Source of the DNA: Bacteroidota bacterium
GTDB taxonomy: Bacteria; Bacteroidota; Bacteroidia; NS11-12g; UBA955
DNA length: 64,000 bases
Reading direction: 5' to 3'
NCBI GenBank assembly: GCA_027488835.1
Contig: JAIYAW010000008.1
Location: forward strand, 1-64,000
The notes below the pieces were generated by a model. It was not told where the DNA came from. It saw only the letters and a program-made list of their open reading frames with translations, and did not search any database. Positions within the stretch are counted from its first letter, which is position 1; each line of letters starts with the position of its first letter. Shown one piece after another: positions 44,397-54,456 of the stretch. The translations under genes were made by a program, and so were the position numbers.

Positions 44397-45805
44397 TGGG
44401 CAGAAGAAATGCAAAATTCAAGCTGATAGATCAACTTGAAATTACGGCAGCAGGGGCGGAGGGGCATTGTATCGGCAGAACTGAGAATCAGGTAGTTTTT
44501 GTAAAATTTGCGGCACCTGGCGATGTGGTTGATGTTCAGGTTGTTGTAAAAAAGAAGAGTTTTCAAGAAGGCAAAATTCTGAAATTCCACAAAAAATCAG
44601 AGAAAAGAATTGAGCCTTTTTGTTCGCATTTTACCGTTTGCGGTGGATGTAAATGGCAGCATTTAAGTTATTCCGACCAACTTGCTTTCAAACAACAACA
44701 AGTGATTGATAATTTGGAGCGCATTGGTGGGATATCTGGGTTTGATGTTATGCCCATTGTGGGAAGTGTTAAAACCACAGCGTATAGGAACAAACTTGAT
44801 TTGACATTTAGTGATAAGGCTTGGGTTACTACATTCAATAAATTGGAGCAATCTGAAAGCGATAAACCCAAAGCATTGGGATTTCATATTCCCGGCAGAT
44901 TCGATAAGGTTTTAGATATTGATTACTGTCATTTGATGCCTGAATTTGTTAATGAAATTCAACGTGGTATTCATGCTTTTTGTCTTGAGAATCAAATTTC
45001 TTTCTTTGATTTGATTACCCAAGAAGGATTAATGCGTAACCTATTGGTGCGTTGCAATAGAAAAGGGGAGTGGATGATTGTATTGTCATTCCACCAAAAC
45101 GATGAAGATGCCATTGACAAATTAATGAATTACGTTAAAAATTCATTTGATAACGTGGTTTCGTTGATGTACGTGATCAATGAGAAACGAAATGATACTT
45201 TACAAGGCTTAGAAGTTCAATTGTTTGATGGCGTTCCTTACTTGACTGAAACCTTAGGAAATAAAACTTATAAAATTCAAGCGCAGAGCTTTTTTCAAAC
45301 GAACAGTGAACAAGCGGAAGTGTTGTATGACATTACCAAAGATTTTGCTGGGTTAACGGGTTCTGAATTGGTTTACGACTTATACACAGGTACTGGTAGT
45401 ATTGCAATTTATGTTGCCGATAAGGCTTTGAAAGTCGTGGGTATTGAATATGTAGAAGAAGCAATAATTGATGCAAAAGAAAATGCCAATATGAATGGCG
45501 TTGAAAATTGTATCTTCTTTGCAGGAGATATGAAGGACATTTTAACCGAGGAATTTATTACAGAACACGGTAAACCGGATGTTGTAATTACTGATCCCCC
45601 GCGCGATGGAATGCACCCAAGTGTTGTTGCCAGATTGCTTGAAGCTGAACCTAAGAAAATTGTTTATGTCAGTTGTAATCCTGCTACGCAAGCCCGCGAT
45701 TCTAAATTGCTCAGCGAAAAATACGATTTGGTAAAAATTCAACCGGTAGATATGTTTCCTCATACCCACCACGTTGAAAATGTGGCGTTGTATCTGTTGA
45801 GATAA
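44396..45805 (+). CDS. rlmD: 23S rRNA (uracil-1939 C5)-methyltransferase
   Basis: SAM-dependent RNA m5U methyltransferase, 469 residues. An N-terminal TRAM domain (about 8-65) and a 4Fe-4S cysteine cluster (CSHFTVCGGCKWQ plus Cys in DYCHLMP) are followed by the Rossmann domain with VYDLYTGTGSIAIY, TDPPRDGMHP and the nucleophile Cys in YVSCNPATQARD. Target assignment rests on family resemblance; RumA-type relatives methylate other positions. It is coupled to the gene before it. Confidence 0.92.
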   Translation: MGRRNAKFKLIDQLEITAAGAEGHCIGRTENQVVFVKFAAPGDVVDVQVVVKKKSFQEGKILKFHKKSEKRIEPFCSHFTVCGGCKWQHLSYSDQLAFKQQQVIDNLERIGGISGFDVMPIVGSVKTTAYRNKLDLTFSDKAWVTTFNKLEQSESDKPKALGFHIPGRFDKVLDIDYCHLMPEFVNEIQRGIHAFCLENQISFFDLITQEGLMRNLLVRCNRKGEWMIVLSFHQNDEDAIDKLMNYVKNSFDNVVSLMYVINEKRNDTLQGLEVQLFDGVPYLTETLGNKTYKIQAQSFFQTNSEQAEVLYDITKDFAGLTGSELVYDLYTGTGSIAIYVADKALKVVGIEYVEEAIIDAKENANMNGVENCIFFAGDMKDILTEEFITEHGKPDVVITDPPRDGMHPSVVARLLEAEPKKIVYVSCNPATQARDSKLLSEKYDLVKIQPVDMFPHTHHVENVALYLLR

Positions 45806-45850
45806 TTTGTAACGGTAACTAAATCGGATTAAATTCGTTTAATTAAAACA

Positions 45851-46615
45851 ATGAAAAACAATTTATTGAATTTTTTTTTAGGTGTATTCCTAATAGGAAC
45901 CTTGGGTTCTTGCGGTGACGATACCAAAAAACCAGTTGAGCAAAAGCCTCTTCCAACTGTAACTTGTTATAATGTAAAAGAATCTAAAACACTTATGTTC
46001 GACAATGGTGTTTTGACAGATTCAGCGTTGTTTAAATTTACATTCGATGCACAGAATAGAATTCTAAGTCAATGGTGTATCAAAGACGATTTGGTGATGG
46101 ATTTTGATTACAGTGATACGAAGAAAATTATAATGAATCAACGTGCAAAATCAACGGGTAGATTGGTTTATTATACGCATTATATATTAAATCAAAAGGG
46201 GTATGCAAGTTGGAAAAATATGTATGCAAGTGATAGTGCTTTTTTGAATTCTATTTCTTTTGTATACAATAATGAGGGTTATCGTACCCAGGAATATTAC
46301 CATGTTGGGAAAGATTCTTCGATAAGGTATTATGGGGTATGGCAAAATGAATGCATTACAGAATGCGCTATTCCACAATATGAATCTCAAATAGTAGCTA
46401 CTTATACAAATTATCCAGACAATAGAAATATGGGATATTGGCCGTTCTTGAGAGATAAATCCTATTATTTGGTTGATACAGAAAAATACAGCACGCGAGG
46501 ATCTTCAACTACTTATAGATATACCTATCAATTCGATTCATTGAATAGACCAATTATTGTTACCATGTTACAAGGATCTGTTAAACTTCAAGAGAAATAT
46601 TACACCTATTTTTAA
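45851..46615 (+). CDS. Lipoprotein of unknown function
   Basis: A 254-residue lipoprotein (lipobox LGSC, Cys21). The mature part has beta-rich repeats resembling YD/RHS-like hairpins (FDAQNRILSQWCI, YTYQFDSLNRPIIV) of the kind seen in DUF4595-like surface lipoproteins. I cannot assign it further. It ends before a clear terminator. Confidence 0.78.
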   Translation: MKNNLLNFFLGVFLIGTLGSCGDDTKKPVEQKPLPTVTCYNVKESKTLMFDNGVLTDSALFKFTFDAQNRILSQWCIKDDLVMDFDYSDTKKIIMNQRAKSTGRLVYYTHYILNQKGYASWKNMYASDSAFLNSISFVYNNEGYRTQEYYHVGKDSSIRYYGVWQNECITECAIPQYESQIVATYTNYPDNRNMGYWPFLRDKSYYLVDTEKYSTRGSSTTYRYTYQFDSLNRPIIVTMLQGSVKLQEKYYTYF

Positions 46616-46634
46616 AGAAAGCTCCCTATATAAA

Positions 46635-46669
46635 TAAAAAGGTGCTATAAATTTATCGCACCTTTTTTA
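46635..46669. terminator. Terminator between convergent genes
   Basis: The stem ATAAAAAGGTGC / GCACCTTTTTTAT has an AT-rich loop that itself pairs (ATAAA/TTTAT). Runs of A and T on both sides make it usable for the lipoprotein gene and for convergent sucA. Confidence 0.88.
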
Positions 46670-46700
46670 TGTTTTTATTTTTACGATTTCTGCAAAAATA

Positions 46701-49415
46701 TTATGCAAAAGATTTTGCAATAATTTCGGCTTGTTCGGCGTCGTGAACTTTTTTGAAACCAGTTGCCGGACTTGCGCTGCTTCTACGTCCAATGTAAGTT
46801 AATTTCGCAGGGAAGTCGTAACGGTGTAAGTGTAACCAAGTACCTTGGTTTTTAGACTCTTCTTGTACCCAACAGAATTCTGCACCTTCGTATTTTGCAA
46901 ATATTTCTGATAATTTCCACTCAGGTAAAGGATATAACTGTTCAATACGAACTATTGCAATATCTGTTGCATTTTTGGCTTCTTTTTCTGCCAATAACTC
47001 GTAGTATATTTTTCCGGTACAGAACAATACTTTTCTTACCTTTTTTGCTACGTTGATATCGTCGATTAACTCTTGGAAATTTCCAGTTGCCAATTCATCT
47101 AAATTACTAATGCATTTAGGGTGACGTAAAAGACTCTTTGGTGTCATCACAATTAAGGGCATTGTGAAATCACGCTTTAATTGACGGCGCAATGCATGGA
47201 AATAGTTTGCAGGAGTTGAGCAATTCACCACTTGCATGTTTGTACCTGCGCACAACTGCAAGTAACGCTCAGGACGCGCAGAACTATGTTCTGGACCTTG
47301 TCCTTCGTTGCCATGTGGCAACAGCATGGTTATTCCACTAAACTTGTTCCACTTGGCTTCAGCTGATGCAATAAATTGGTCAATGATAATTTGAGCACCA
47401 TTTGAGAAATCACCAAATTGTGCTTCCCATAATGTTAATCCATTTGGAGTGGTTGTGCTATAACCGTATTCAAATCCCAATGCAGCGTACTCACTTAATA
47501 AAGAGTTGTATACACTGAATTTAGCTTGTTTGTCTGAAATATTATTTAGAGGTGTGTATTCATCTTCTCCAATTTCTTGTTTGATTACTGCATGGCGGTG
47601 ACTAAATGTTCCACGCTCTACATCTTGCCCGACAAGACGCACAGGATGTCCCTCATTTAGCAAAGTAGCATAAGCCAACAATTCTCCCATTGCCCAATCG
47701 ATAGTGCCATTATCAATCATCTTCTTACGATCTGCAAAAAGATTTTGAACTTTTTTAATTGGCTGATTGGTTTCAGGGAGGGTAGAAATTTTGGTTCCAA
47801 CTTCTTTCAAAGTTTTCATATCAACCTTTGTATTGGCAACCAATTGAATGTCTTTTTTATCGGAGTGTTTGAATCCTTCCCAGGTATTTTTGACTGGGAT
47901 AGGAGTTGGTTTGAAGTCACCTTTTGCTTCTTCAAATTTCTCTTGAAGGAGTTCTTGGAATTTCTTTTCCATTTCAACCGCCAAAGCGGCATCAATTTCA
48001 CCGCGCTCAAGAAGTTGTTGTTTGTATATTTCTCTTGGATTTGGGTGTTTGTCAATTAACTTATACATTTCAGGCTGAGTGAAACGAGGTTCATCGCCTT
48101 CATTGTGTCCATATTTTCTGTAACCCAAAAGGTCTATGAAAATATCTGATTTGAATTCTAAACGGTAAGCCATTGCGAGTTTCACAGCATGAACCACAGC
48201 TTCTAAATCGTCGGCGTTAACATGTAAAACTGGAGAAAGGGTAATTTTGGCAACATCGGTGCAATAGGTTGAAGTTCTTGCATCGAGGTAATTGGTAGTA
48301 AAGCCAATTTGGTTGTTGGTTGCTATGTGAATGGTTCCACCTACATAGTAGGCATCTAAGCCACTCATTTGAACTATTTCTAATCCAATGCCTTGGCCTG
48401 CAAGAGCTGCATCACCATGAATTAAAATTGGACAAATTTTTTCAACGTCGCCATTGTATTTATGGTCAAGTTTTGCTTTTACCAATCCTTTCACCACGGG
48501 GTTAACAGCTTCAAGGTGACTTGGGTTATCGGCCAAACGCAAATGCACTTTTTTGCCAGCGGCAGTATCCACGTCAACACTATAACCTAAATGGTATTTT
48601 ACGTCTCCTTCAAAATCATCAAAATCTCCACCTTGGAAAACTTTGCCTTCAAACTCAGAGAATATTTGGCTATATGTTTTATTAAAAATATTAGCAAGTA
48701 CATTCAATCGACCACGGTGAGCCATTCCAAGCACAAATTCTTCTAAACCAAGACCTGCACCATATTGAATTACCGCATCTAAAGCAGGAATTAACGCTTC
48801 AAGTCCCTCAAGAGAGAAGCGCTTTTGTCCAATAAATTTCTTATGAAGGAAATTTTCAAATACTGTAGCTTGATTTACTTTATCTAGGAAATGACGTTTT
48901 TCGTCAATGGTTAAATCAGGTATGTTTTGTGTTCCTTCGAATCGATCTTGCAACCATTTACGGCGTTTGGTATCTCTGATATATGCAAATTCACAACCAA
49001 TGCTGTGACAATAGGTTTTATCAAGTTTTGCAACAATATCTTTCAATTTGGCTGCACCCAATCCTACTTCTGCACCTGCATTGAAAGTTTTTTCAAGATC
49101 TGCTTTTTCTAAGCCATAATTTTCAATATCCAAATTAGGAGAATATTGGCGGCGTTGACGAAGAGGGTTTGTTTTGCTAAACAAGTGTCCCATACTTCTG
49201 TAACCATGAATAAGATTCAAAACGTGAATCTCCTTCATAGCATCGTCGCTAATGGCTCCGCCGGTAGGTTGTTTTTGAGCTCCTAAATCAAATCCTTCAA
49301 AAAATTTTCTCCAACCAAAATCAACGCTTTCTTTGTCGTTTTGATATTGGCTATACAAATTGTCGATAGCCGTAGGATCGGCGTTCATAAGGTAAGATGT
49401 ATCAGGTGCGCTCAT
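46701..49415 (-). CDS. sucA: 2-oxoglutarate dehydrogenase E1 component
   Basis: Thiamine-diphosphate decarboxylase of the TCA cycle complex. 904 residues: an E2-binding N-terminus (SYLMNADPTAIDNLYSQYQ), the E1 core with GMAHRGRLNVLANI, GDAALAGQGI and NQIGFTTN, and a transketolase-like domain (LPHGNEGQGPEHSSARPERY). The start is ATG 49415; TTG 49433 would lie inside the promoter box. sucB is not adjacent. Confidence 0.97.
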   Translation of the reverse strand: MSAPDTSYLMNADPTAIDNLYSQYQNDKESVDFGWRKFFEGFDLGAQKQPTGGAISDDAMKEIHVLNLIHGYRSMGHLFSKTNPLRQRRQYSPNLDIENYGLEKADLEKTFNAGAEVGLGAAKLKDIVAKLDKTYCHSIGCEFAYIRDTKRRKWLQDRFEGTQNIPDLTIDEKRHFLDKVNQATVFENFLHKKFIGQKRFSLEGLEALIPALDAVIQYGAGLGLEEFVLGMAHRGRLNVLANIFNKTYSQIFSEFEGKVFQGGDFDDFEGDVKYHLGYSVDVDTAAGKKVHLRLADNPSHLEAVNPVVKGLVKAKLDHKYNGDVEKICPILIHGDAALAGQGIGLEIVQMSGLDAYYVGGTIHIATNNQIGFTTNYLDARTSTYCTDVAKITLSPVLHVNADDLEAVVHAVKLAMAYRLEFKSDIFIDLLGYRKYGHNEGDEPRFTQPEMYKLIDKHPNPREIYKQQLLERGEIDAALAVEMEKKFQELLQEKFEEAKGDFKPTPIPVKNTWEGFKHSDKKDIQLVANTKVDMKTLKEVGTKISTLPETNQPIKKVQNLFADRKKMIDNGTIDWAMGELLAYATLLNEGHPVRLVGQDVERGTFSHRHAVIKQEIGEDEYTPLNNISDKQAKFSVYNSLLSEYAALGFEYGYSTTTPNGLTLWEAQFGDFSNGAQIIIDQFIASAEAKWNKFSGITMLLPHGNEGQGPEHSSARPERYLQLCAGTNMQVVNCSTPANYFHALRRQLKRDFTMPLIVMTPKSLLRHPKCISNLDELATGNFQELIDDINVAKKVRKVLFCTGKIYYELLAEKEAKNATDIAIVRIEQLYPLPEWKLSEIFAKYEGAEFCWVQEESKNQGTWLHLHRYDFPAKLTYIGRRSSASPATGFKKVHDAEQAEIIAKSFA

Positions 49416-49430
49416 AATGTAATATGAACG

Positions 49431-49462
49431 CAAATTTACCTAAAAAAAAGTGTTTGGCACAA
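49431..49462 (-). promoter_or_regulatory. sucA promoter
   Basis: TTG (49462-49460), 21 bases, TAAATTTG (49438-49431) on the minus strand. The -7 box ends 15 bases before ATG 49415. Confidence 0.72.
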
Positions 49463-49468
49463 TGAATT

Positions 49469-50308
49469 TTAAGGAATTCGCGAAACGATGGTAAACACCA
49501 CCGCAGCGAATAAAAAAGCATCGAATCGGTCTAACATTCCACCATGTCCTGGAAGTACATTTCCACTGTCTTTTACCCCTGCTTTTCTTTTGAGGGAACT
49601 TTCAAAAAGATCACCCATAGTTCCAAAAACAGAGATGGCAGTCCCTAAAATCAGACCTTTTGCTAAAGTTAAATTATGTGCGCCGTCTGTTCCAATAAAA
49701 CCACCATTTGGTTCCAGAAGATATTTTACAAAAAAGTAACCTGTTATACCCGTTAAAATGGTTCCACCGATGAGCCCTTCCCAAGTTTTTCCGGGAGAAA
49801 TACTAGGAGCAAGTTTGTGTTTTCCAAATAGTTTACCTGAAACATAAGCCCAAGAATCAGAAGACCAAACCAAAACCATGAGCATGATAGGCAACATGGC
49901 ATTATAATGATTGTAAATATTTTTGGTATATGGAGTTAATGTAAATAATAACAAGGGAATGGAAATATAAATGTGATTGATAATTAAATCAAAATTGAAA
50001 ATTTTATTTTCTCTTTTGGTATAATTCGCACCCAATACTACAGGTATTAAAATGGCAATGCTTCTCCACAAATTTTGAAAATCTGAATCATTGATTTGTT
50101 TAAAAAAAAGAAAAATTAAAAAATAGAAAATACTAATTGCTAAATTCAACTTTGATAGTTTACCCTTTAATTTTAACCACTCATAGTGGCAACCTATACC
50201 AATAATCAATGCCAAAGCAATAATGCCAATTTGTCCTTGATTGATGAGTAAAACTACTGCGGCAATCAAGAAAATTCCACTAATTACCCTTGTCCAAAAG
50301 TTATTCAT
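49469..50308 (-). CDS. cdsA: Phosphatidate cytidylyltransferase
   Basis: Makes CDP-diacylglycerol for phospholipid synthesis. A 279-residue polytopic inner-membrane protein. The signature SSLKRKAGVKDSGNVLPGHG followed by GMLDRFDA is intact, with SPGKTWEG in the loop before it. Its ATG overlaps the stop of the upstream CPBP gene (ATGA). Confidence 0.96.
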   Translation of the reverse strand: MNNFWTRVISGIFLIAAVVLLINQGQIGIIALALIIGIGCHYEWLKLKGKLSKLNLAISIFYFLIFLFFKQINDSDFQNLWRSIAILIPVVLGANYTKRENKIFNFDLIINHIYISIPLLLFTLTPYTKNIYNHYNAMLPIMLMVLVWSSDSWAYVSGKLFGKHKLAPSISPGKTWEGLIGGTILTGITGYFFVKYLLEPNGGFIGTDGAHNLTLAKGLILGTAISVFGTMGDLFESSLKRKAGVKDSGNVLPGHGGMLDRFDAFLFAAVVFTIVSRIP

Positions 50309-51222
50309 TGTTTTTTTGTTAAATTATAGAAAGTAAATCCAAATATAAGTGAAGCAGGAATGGCAACAAAGAAATTGTTTAAATACGATTCTGGATTTAC
50401 CATAATACCTGTTTTTTCAAAATTGGTCAAGAGTGCAAAATGTGAAATTACTGTAACTGCATTAAAAGTAAAGTGTGTAATGCCATTGTACCACAAACTA
50501 TTGTTGCGGTATGCAATGATTCCCAAGACACTTCCCATCATAAAAATGCCTAAAAATTCGTAAAGTGATAAATGTAAAATTGTGAAAATGAATGCTTGGA
50601 AAAATAATGCTCTCTTGGCTTTTGAAAATTGAGTCAATCCAATTTTTAAAATGAGTCCTCTAAATACATATTCTTCCAGTAAGGCAGGCAAAAATGCGAG
50701 TATAAAAATACAGATTAACAATTCACTCAATGTATGCATGTCTAGCATATTCTCAAAAATGCTGCTTCTTGTAAATTCAAGTTTTTGGGCAAAATAATGA
50801 AAGCTAGTTGGCCATGGAAACTGTTGGCTGAGTGTTGTAATAACATTTACAACGGGCACAGCCGTTATTCCCGTAATTATTGCCAATGATATTTTTTTGA
50901 AGTTGGGTTTGTTTTTGAACTGGGTGAAATCGCCAATCTTAGAACCATTAATAAATGTAAAAATCAGCGCCGGAATACCCATATAAAAGGCAAATTGGAT
51001 AAAATTAGACCATCTGCCAATGTTTACACTTAGCGCTGAGCCATCGGGATGATTCATGAGTGATTTTACATCATTCACTGAAATATGGTAAAAAATTTTC
51101 AAGAAATAAATTGAAATAAAGTATCCAACAAGCTGAAAAATAAGAATAAGGATGAGCAATAATGCCAATCCCCAAAGGTTTAGAAAAATGTTTTTAGAGA
51201 ATAAATCAGTTCTGCTTGTCAT
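50305..51222 (-). CDS. CPBP family intramembrane metalloprotease
   Basis: A 305-residue membrane protein with several helices. It has the Abi/CAAX-protease motifs: EEYVFRG, His in ILHLSLYEF and THFTFNAV. Family members are intramembrane glutamic/metallo proteases, some linked to prenyl-protein processing or bacteriocin immunity. The substrate here is unknown. It is coupled to cdsA by a 4-base overlap. Confidence 0.9.
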   Translation of the reverse strand: MTSRTDLFSKNIFLNLWGLALLLILILIFQLVGYFISIYFLKIFYHISVNDVKSLMNHPDGSALSVNIGRWSNFIQFAFYMGIPALIFTFINGSKIGDFTQFKNKPNFKKISLAIITGITAVPVVNVITTLSQQFPWPTSFHYFAQKLEFTRSSIFENMLDMHTLSELLICIFILAFLPALLEEYVFRGLILKIGLTQFSKAKRALFFQAFIFTILHLSLYEFLGIFMMGSVLGIIAYRNNSLWYNGITHFTFNAVTVISHFALLTNFEKTGIMVNPESYLNNFFVAIPASLIFGFTFYNLTKKQ

Positions 51223-51229
51223 AAGATAT

Positions 51230-51237
51230 TAAATTTG
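51230..51237 (+). promoter_or_regulatory. -7 box for dusB
   Basis: TAAATTTG, an exact match, 7 bases before TTG 51245. On the minus strand a CAAATTTG near-match (51239-51246) may drive the divergent CPBP gene. Confidence 0.55.
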
Positions 51238-51244
51238 CACAAAT

Positions 51245-52243
51245 TTGGTAAAAATTGGTGACATAGCGCTAGGAGATTTTCCATTATTGTTGGCACCCAT
51301 GGAAGACGTGAGTGATCCTCCGTTTCGTTTTGTATGCAAAGAAAACGGCGCAGACCTTATGTACACTGAATTTATTAGCAGTGAAGGACTCATAAGAGAT
51401 GCTGCAAAAAGTGTCCAAAAATTGGATATTTTTGAATATGAACGTCCAATTGGGATCCAAATTTTTGGATCAGAAATCGATTCAATGGTTGAAGCTGCAA
51501 AAATTGCAACGAAGGCCCATCCCGATTTAATCGACATCAATTATGGATGTCCGGTGAAAAAAGTAGCCTGCAAAGGAGCCGGTGCTGGAATTTTAACCAA
51601 TCCTCCCAAAATGATGGCAATGACAAAAGCTATCGTTGAATGCACACATTTGCCTGTAACAGTAAAAACACGACTGGGTTGGGATGATAGTACTAAAAAT
51701 ATCGTAGATGTTGCCGAAAGATTGCAAGATGTTGGTATCAAAGCCCTAACCATTCATGGAAGAACTCGAGTACAATTGTACAAAGGTGAAGCAGATTGGA
51801 CTTTAATAGGAGAAGTAAAAAATAACCCAAGAATGCATATTCCAATTTTTGGCAATGGCGATATTGATTCCCCCGAAAAAGCCCTTGAATACAAAAATAG
51901 GTATGGTGTGGATGGAATTATGATTGGAAGGGCAAGTATTGGCCACCCTTGGATTTTTAGGGAAATCAAACATTACCTGAATACGGGTGAACTTTTGGAA
52001 GGACCAACCATGCAAGAAAGAGTAAACGCTTGTGCAACGCACTTTGAAAAATCGATCCAATGGAAAGGGGAACGCGTTGGAATTGTTGAGATGAGGAGGC
52101 ATTATGCCAATTATTTTAGGGGGTTGTCGCACTTTAAAGAATTTCGTATGAGATTGGTTCAAAGCGAAGATGTATCGGAAATCCAATCTATATTAAATAA
52201 AATAGTAGACGAATACGCCGATAATGATTTAATTACATTGTAA
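51245..52243 (+). CDS. dusB: tRNA-dihydrouridine synthase
   Basis: FMN enzyme that reduces uridines in the tRNA D-loop. 332 residues. Signatures: LLLAPMEDVSDPPFR, INYGCPVKKVACKGAGAG with catalytic C109, TVKTRLGWD, TIHGRTR and GNGDI. The start is TTG at 51245, giving the MVKIGDI opening normal for the family in this phylum; the mRNA would have almost no leader. Confidence 0.94.
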   Translation: MVKIGDIALGDFPLLLAPMEDVSDPPFRFVCKENGADLMYTEFISSEGLIRDAAKSVQKLDIFEYERPIGIQIFGSEIDSMVEAAKIATKAHPDLIDINYGCPVKKVACKGAGAGILTNPPKMMAMTKAIVECTHLPVTVKTRLGWDDSTKNIVDVAERLQDVGIKALTIHGRTRVQLYKGEADWTLIGEVKNNPRMHIPIFGNGDIDSPEKALEYKNRYGVDGIMIGRASIGHPWIFREIKHYLNTGELLEGPTMQERVNACATHFEKSIQWKGERVGIVEMRRHYANYFRGLSHFKEFRMRLVQSEDVSEIQSILNKIVDEYADNDLITL

Positions 52244-52275
52244 TAAGTTTTTTTTAACCAAATGTAAAATTTTCT

Positions 52276-52283
52276 TACATTTG
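52276..52283 (+). promoter_or_regulatory. -7 box for the Omp28-like gene
   Basis: TACATTTG, an exact match, 20 bases before ATG 52304. Confidence 0.6.
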
Positions 52284-52303
52284 TGTTTTAAGAAACGAAA
52301 ATT

Positions 52304-54394
52304 ATGAGAAAATTATTACTATTGTTGGGATTGTTTTGTGCAGGTCAAGTTGCTAATGCTCAATACTACAATATCCCCTTTCTGAATGCTAAACAGAATC
52401 CAGGTGGTGTAAACAAAGATGGAGAAAATCCTTATCCTTCAACGGCTAACACAGGCTGGACAAATATCTGGAATGGTGATGCTACCGCAACGCCAGAATA
52501 TCTTACAGAAAAAAGCATACCATTTGCATTTAAATTTAACGGTGCTACTGTAACAAAATATACACCAAGTAACTTTGGAACAATTTCTTTCGATGCAGGA
52601 ACTCCAACTGTAATTCCTACAGCATTTTCTAATTTAACATTGCCTTCTGCGGAAATTCCTGATAATTCAGTTTGTGTATTGGGTATTAAACCTCAAAGCG
52701 TTTTAAGTGGAACTACTACCTACCAAAGTGCCGTAATGTCCAAAACATACGGTTCAGCAGGCAAACGCCAACATTGGATTTGGTTTAACTTCTTTAGCGA
52801 AGCAAATATCAATTCAGGTTGGACTTATTGGGCAATCGTCTTGGAAGAAACAACCAATAATATTTATATTGTTGACATGAAAACTTTGTGTGTGAACGCA
52901 GGTAATCTTTGTACGAACAATGTAAAAATGTCGTTGGGTATTCAGGTGAATAGCACTACTGCATACAATGTAGTTGGTTCTCCAAATGTAGGTGCACAAC
53001 AAATCACTGCGAATGATTTTACCGCAAATGATAATAGTTACTACCAATTTAATGTTGGAAATCAACCTGCGAAAGATTTGTCTGGTTTAAAAGTAACATT
53101 GAGTCCATATTTGGTTCTAAATCAAGCTCCATATGTTTGTAAAGCAACCTTCTTTAACAATGGTACTGATAAAATTTCCTCTGCTGACTTGAATTACTCT
53201 ATAGATGGAGGTGCTATTGAAACAGGTGCCGCTTCAAGTGTTGATATTTCTACTTTTGGTACGCAAGAATTAAGTTCTCCAATTAAATGGACTCCAACTG
53301 CAGTTGGTACCTACACTTTGAAAATTTGGGCTTCAAATTTGAACGGTGAAGTAGACGAAAATGAAAAAAATGATACTGCTACTTTAACAGTGAACGTAGT
53401 TGATAAAATTGCACCACGCAAAATGTTGAATGAAATATTCACTTCTTCTACTTGTGCTCCTTGCGTTCCGGGTAACACTAATTATTTAAATGTAACGAAT
53501 GGTCAAACTCAACACTCTACAATTAAGTATCAAGTTTACTTCCCTGGTACTGGAGATCCATATTGCACACAAGAGGTGAGAGATAGGGTAGGTTATTACA
53601 TGCCTAGTCCTTCTGTTCCTAGAATGGAAGTTGATGGTGGATGGGATGGCAATGCATCTTCATTCACAAGTGCTTTATATGAGCAGTTTTCTGCAAAACC
53701 TGCTTTCTTAGAAATTACCGGTTCTGTAAATTTGACATGGAAAAATAAAATTACTGCAGATATCAACTTAAATCCTTTGGTAAACTTTACTTCAAACGAT
53801 TTGAAATTGTTTGCTGTTATTGTTGAGGGAACAACCTTCGCAAACAAGAAAAGCAATGGAGAAAAAAAGTTCGAAAATGTTATGAAGAAAATGATGCCTT
53901 CTAGTTCTGGTATGGCATTGTCTCCAATGACAAGGAATACTCCTGTTTCTAAATCATTGAGCAATACATTTAATGGTAATTACAGATTATCTTTAGATGG
54001 TTCCGCTGGTCAACACATCAATCACGCTACTGAAAACAGTATTGAAACTTGGGATGATTTGGCTGTAGTTGTTTTCGTTCAAGATGCTGTTACAAAAGAG
54101 GTATTGCAATCTGAAACTTTCCCAATTGCGTTAACCAGTGTTGAAGCAATTGAGCAAGGTATTAACTTGTATCCCAACCCTGCTAACGACATGTTCAATA
54201 TTAATGTTGGTACTTTGGCATCTGAAGATGCAAATGTAATTGTAACAAATGCACAAGGTCAAATTGTATTCAATGGTTCTTTGGTTAATGGAAAAGCACA
54301 AATTAGCGTTGCTAACCTTAGCGAAGGAATGTACATGGTATCAGTTCAATCTGGTTCTAAAAACTTGAACACCAAAATGGTTGTTCGTCACTAA
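52304..54394 (+). CDS. Omp28-like T9SS-secreted protein
   Basis: A 696-residue exported protein. It has a signal peptide (ending ANAQ), a beta-sandwich N-domain (about 20-255), a CARDB/Ig-like domain (about 260-365), an Omp28-type thioredoxin-fold domain (about 370-600) with a C-A-P-C pair in TSSTCAPCVPGN, and a T9SS sorting module (last 75, INLYPNPAND). It probably sits on the surface. Thiol chemistry is possible given the CxxC, but a role is not shown. Confidence 0.88.
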   Translation: MRKLLLLLGLFCAGQVANAQYYNIPFLNAKQNPGGVNKDGENPYPSTANTGWTNIWNGDATATPEYLTEKSIPFAFKFNGATVTKYTPSNFGTISFDAGTPTVIPTAFSNLTLPSAEIPDNSVCVLGIKPQSVLSGTTTYQSAVMSKTYGSAGKRQHWIWFNFFSEANINSGWTYWAIVLEETTNNIYIVDMKTLCVNAGNLCTNNVKMSLGIQVNSTTAYNVVGSPNVGAQQITANDFTANDNSYYQFNVGNQPAKDLSGLKVTLSPYLVLNQAPYVCKATFFNNGTDKISSADLNYSIDGGAIETGAASSVDISTFGTQELSSPIKWTPTAVGTYTLKIWASNLNGEVDENEKNDTATLTVNVVDKIAPRKMLNEIFTSSTCAPCVPGNTNYLNVTNGQTQHSTIKYQVYFPGTGDPYCTQEVRDRVGYYMPSPSVPRMEVDGGWDGNASSFTSALYEQFSAKPAFLEITGSVNLTWKNKITADINLNPLVNFTSNDLKLFAVIVEGTTFANKKSNGEKKFENVMKKMMPSSSGMALSPMTRNTPVSKSLSNTFNGNYRLSLDGSAGQHINHATENSIETWDDLAVVVFVQDAVTKEVLQSETFPIALTSVEAIEQGINLYPNPANDMFNINVGTLASEDANVIVTNAQGQIVFNGSLVNGKAQISVANLSEGMYMVSVQSGSKNLNTKMVVRH

Positions 54395-54425
54395 GTTTAA
54401 ACAACTAAACTAAATTATATATCAG

Positions 54426-54455
54426 AAAAGGAGTCCTATTTAGGGCTCCTTTTTT
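54426..54455 (+). terminator. Terminator after the Omp28-like gene
   Basis: The stem AAAAGGAG-CC / GG-CTCCTTTT (one mismatch, 6-base loop) is followed by a T-run, 31 bases past the stop. Confidence 0.9.
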
Positions 54456-54456
54456 G

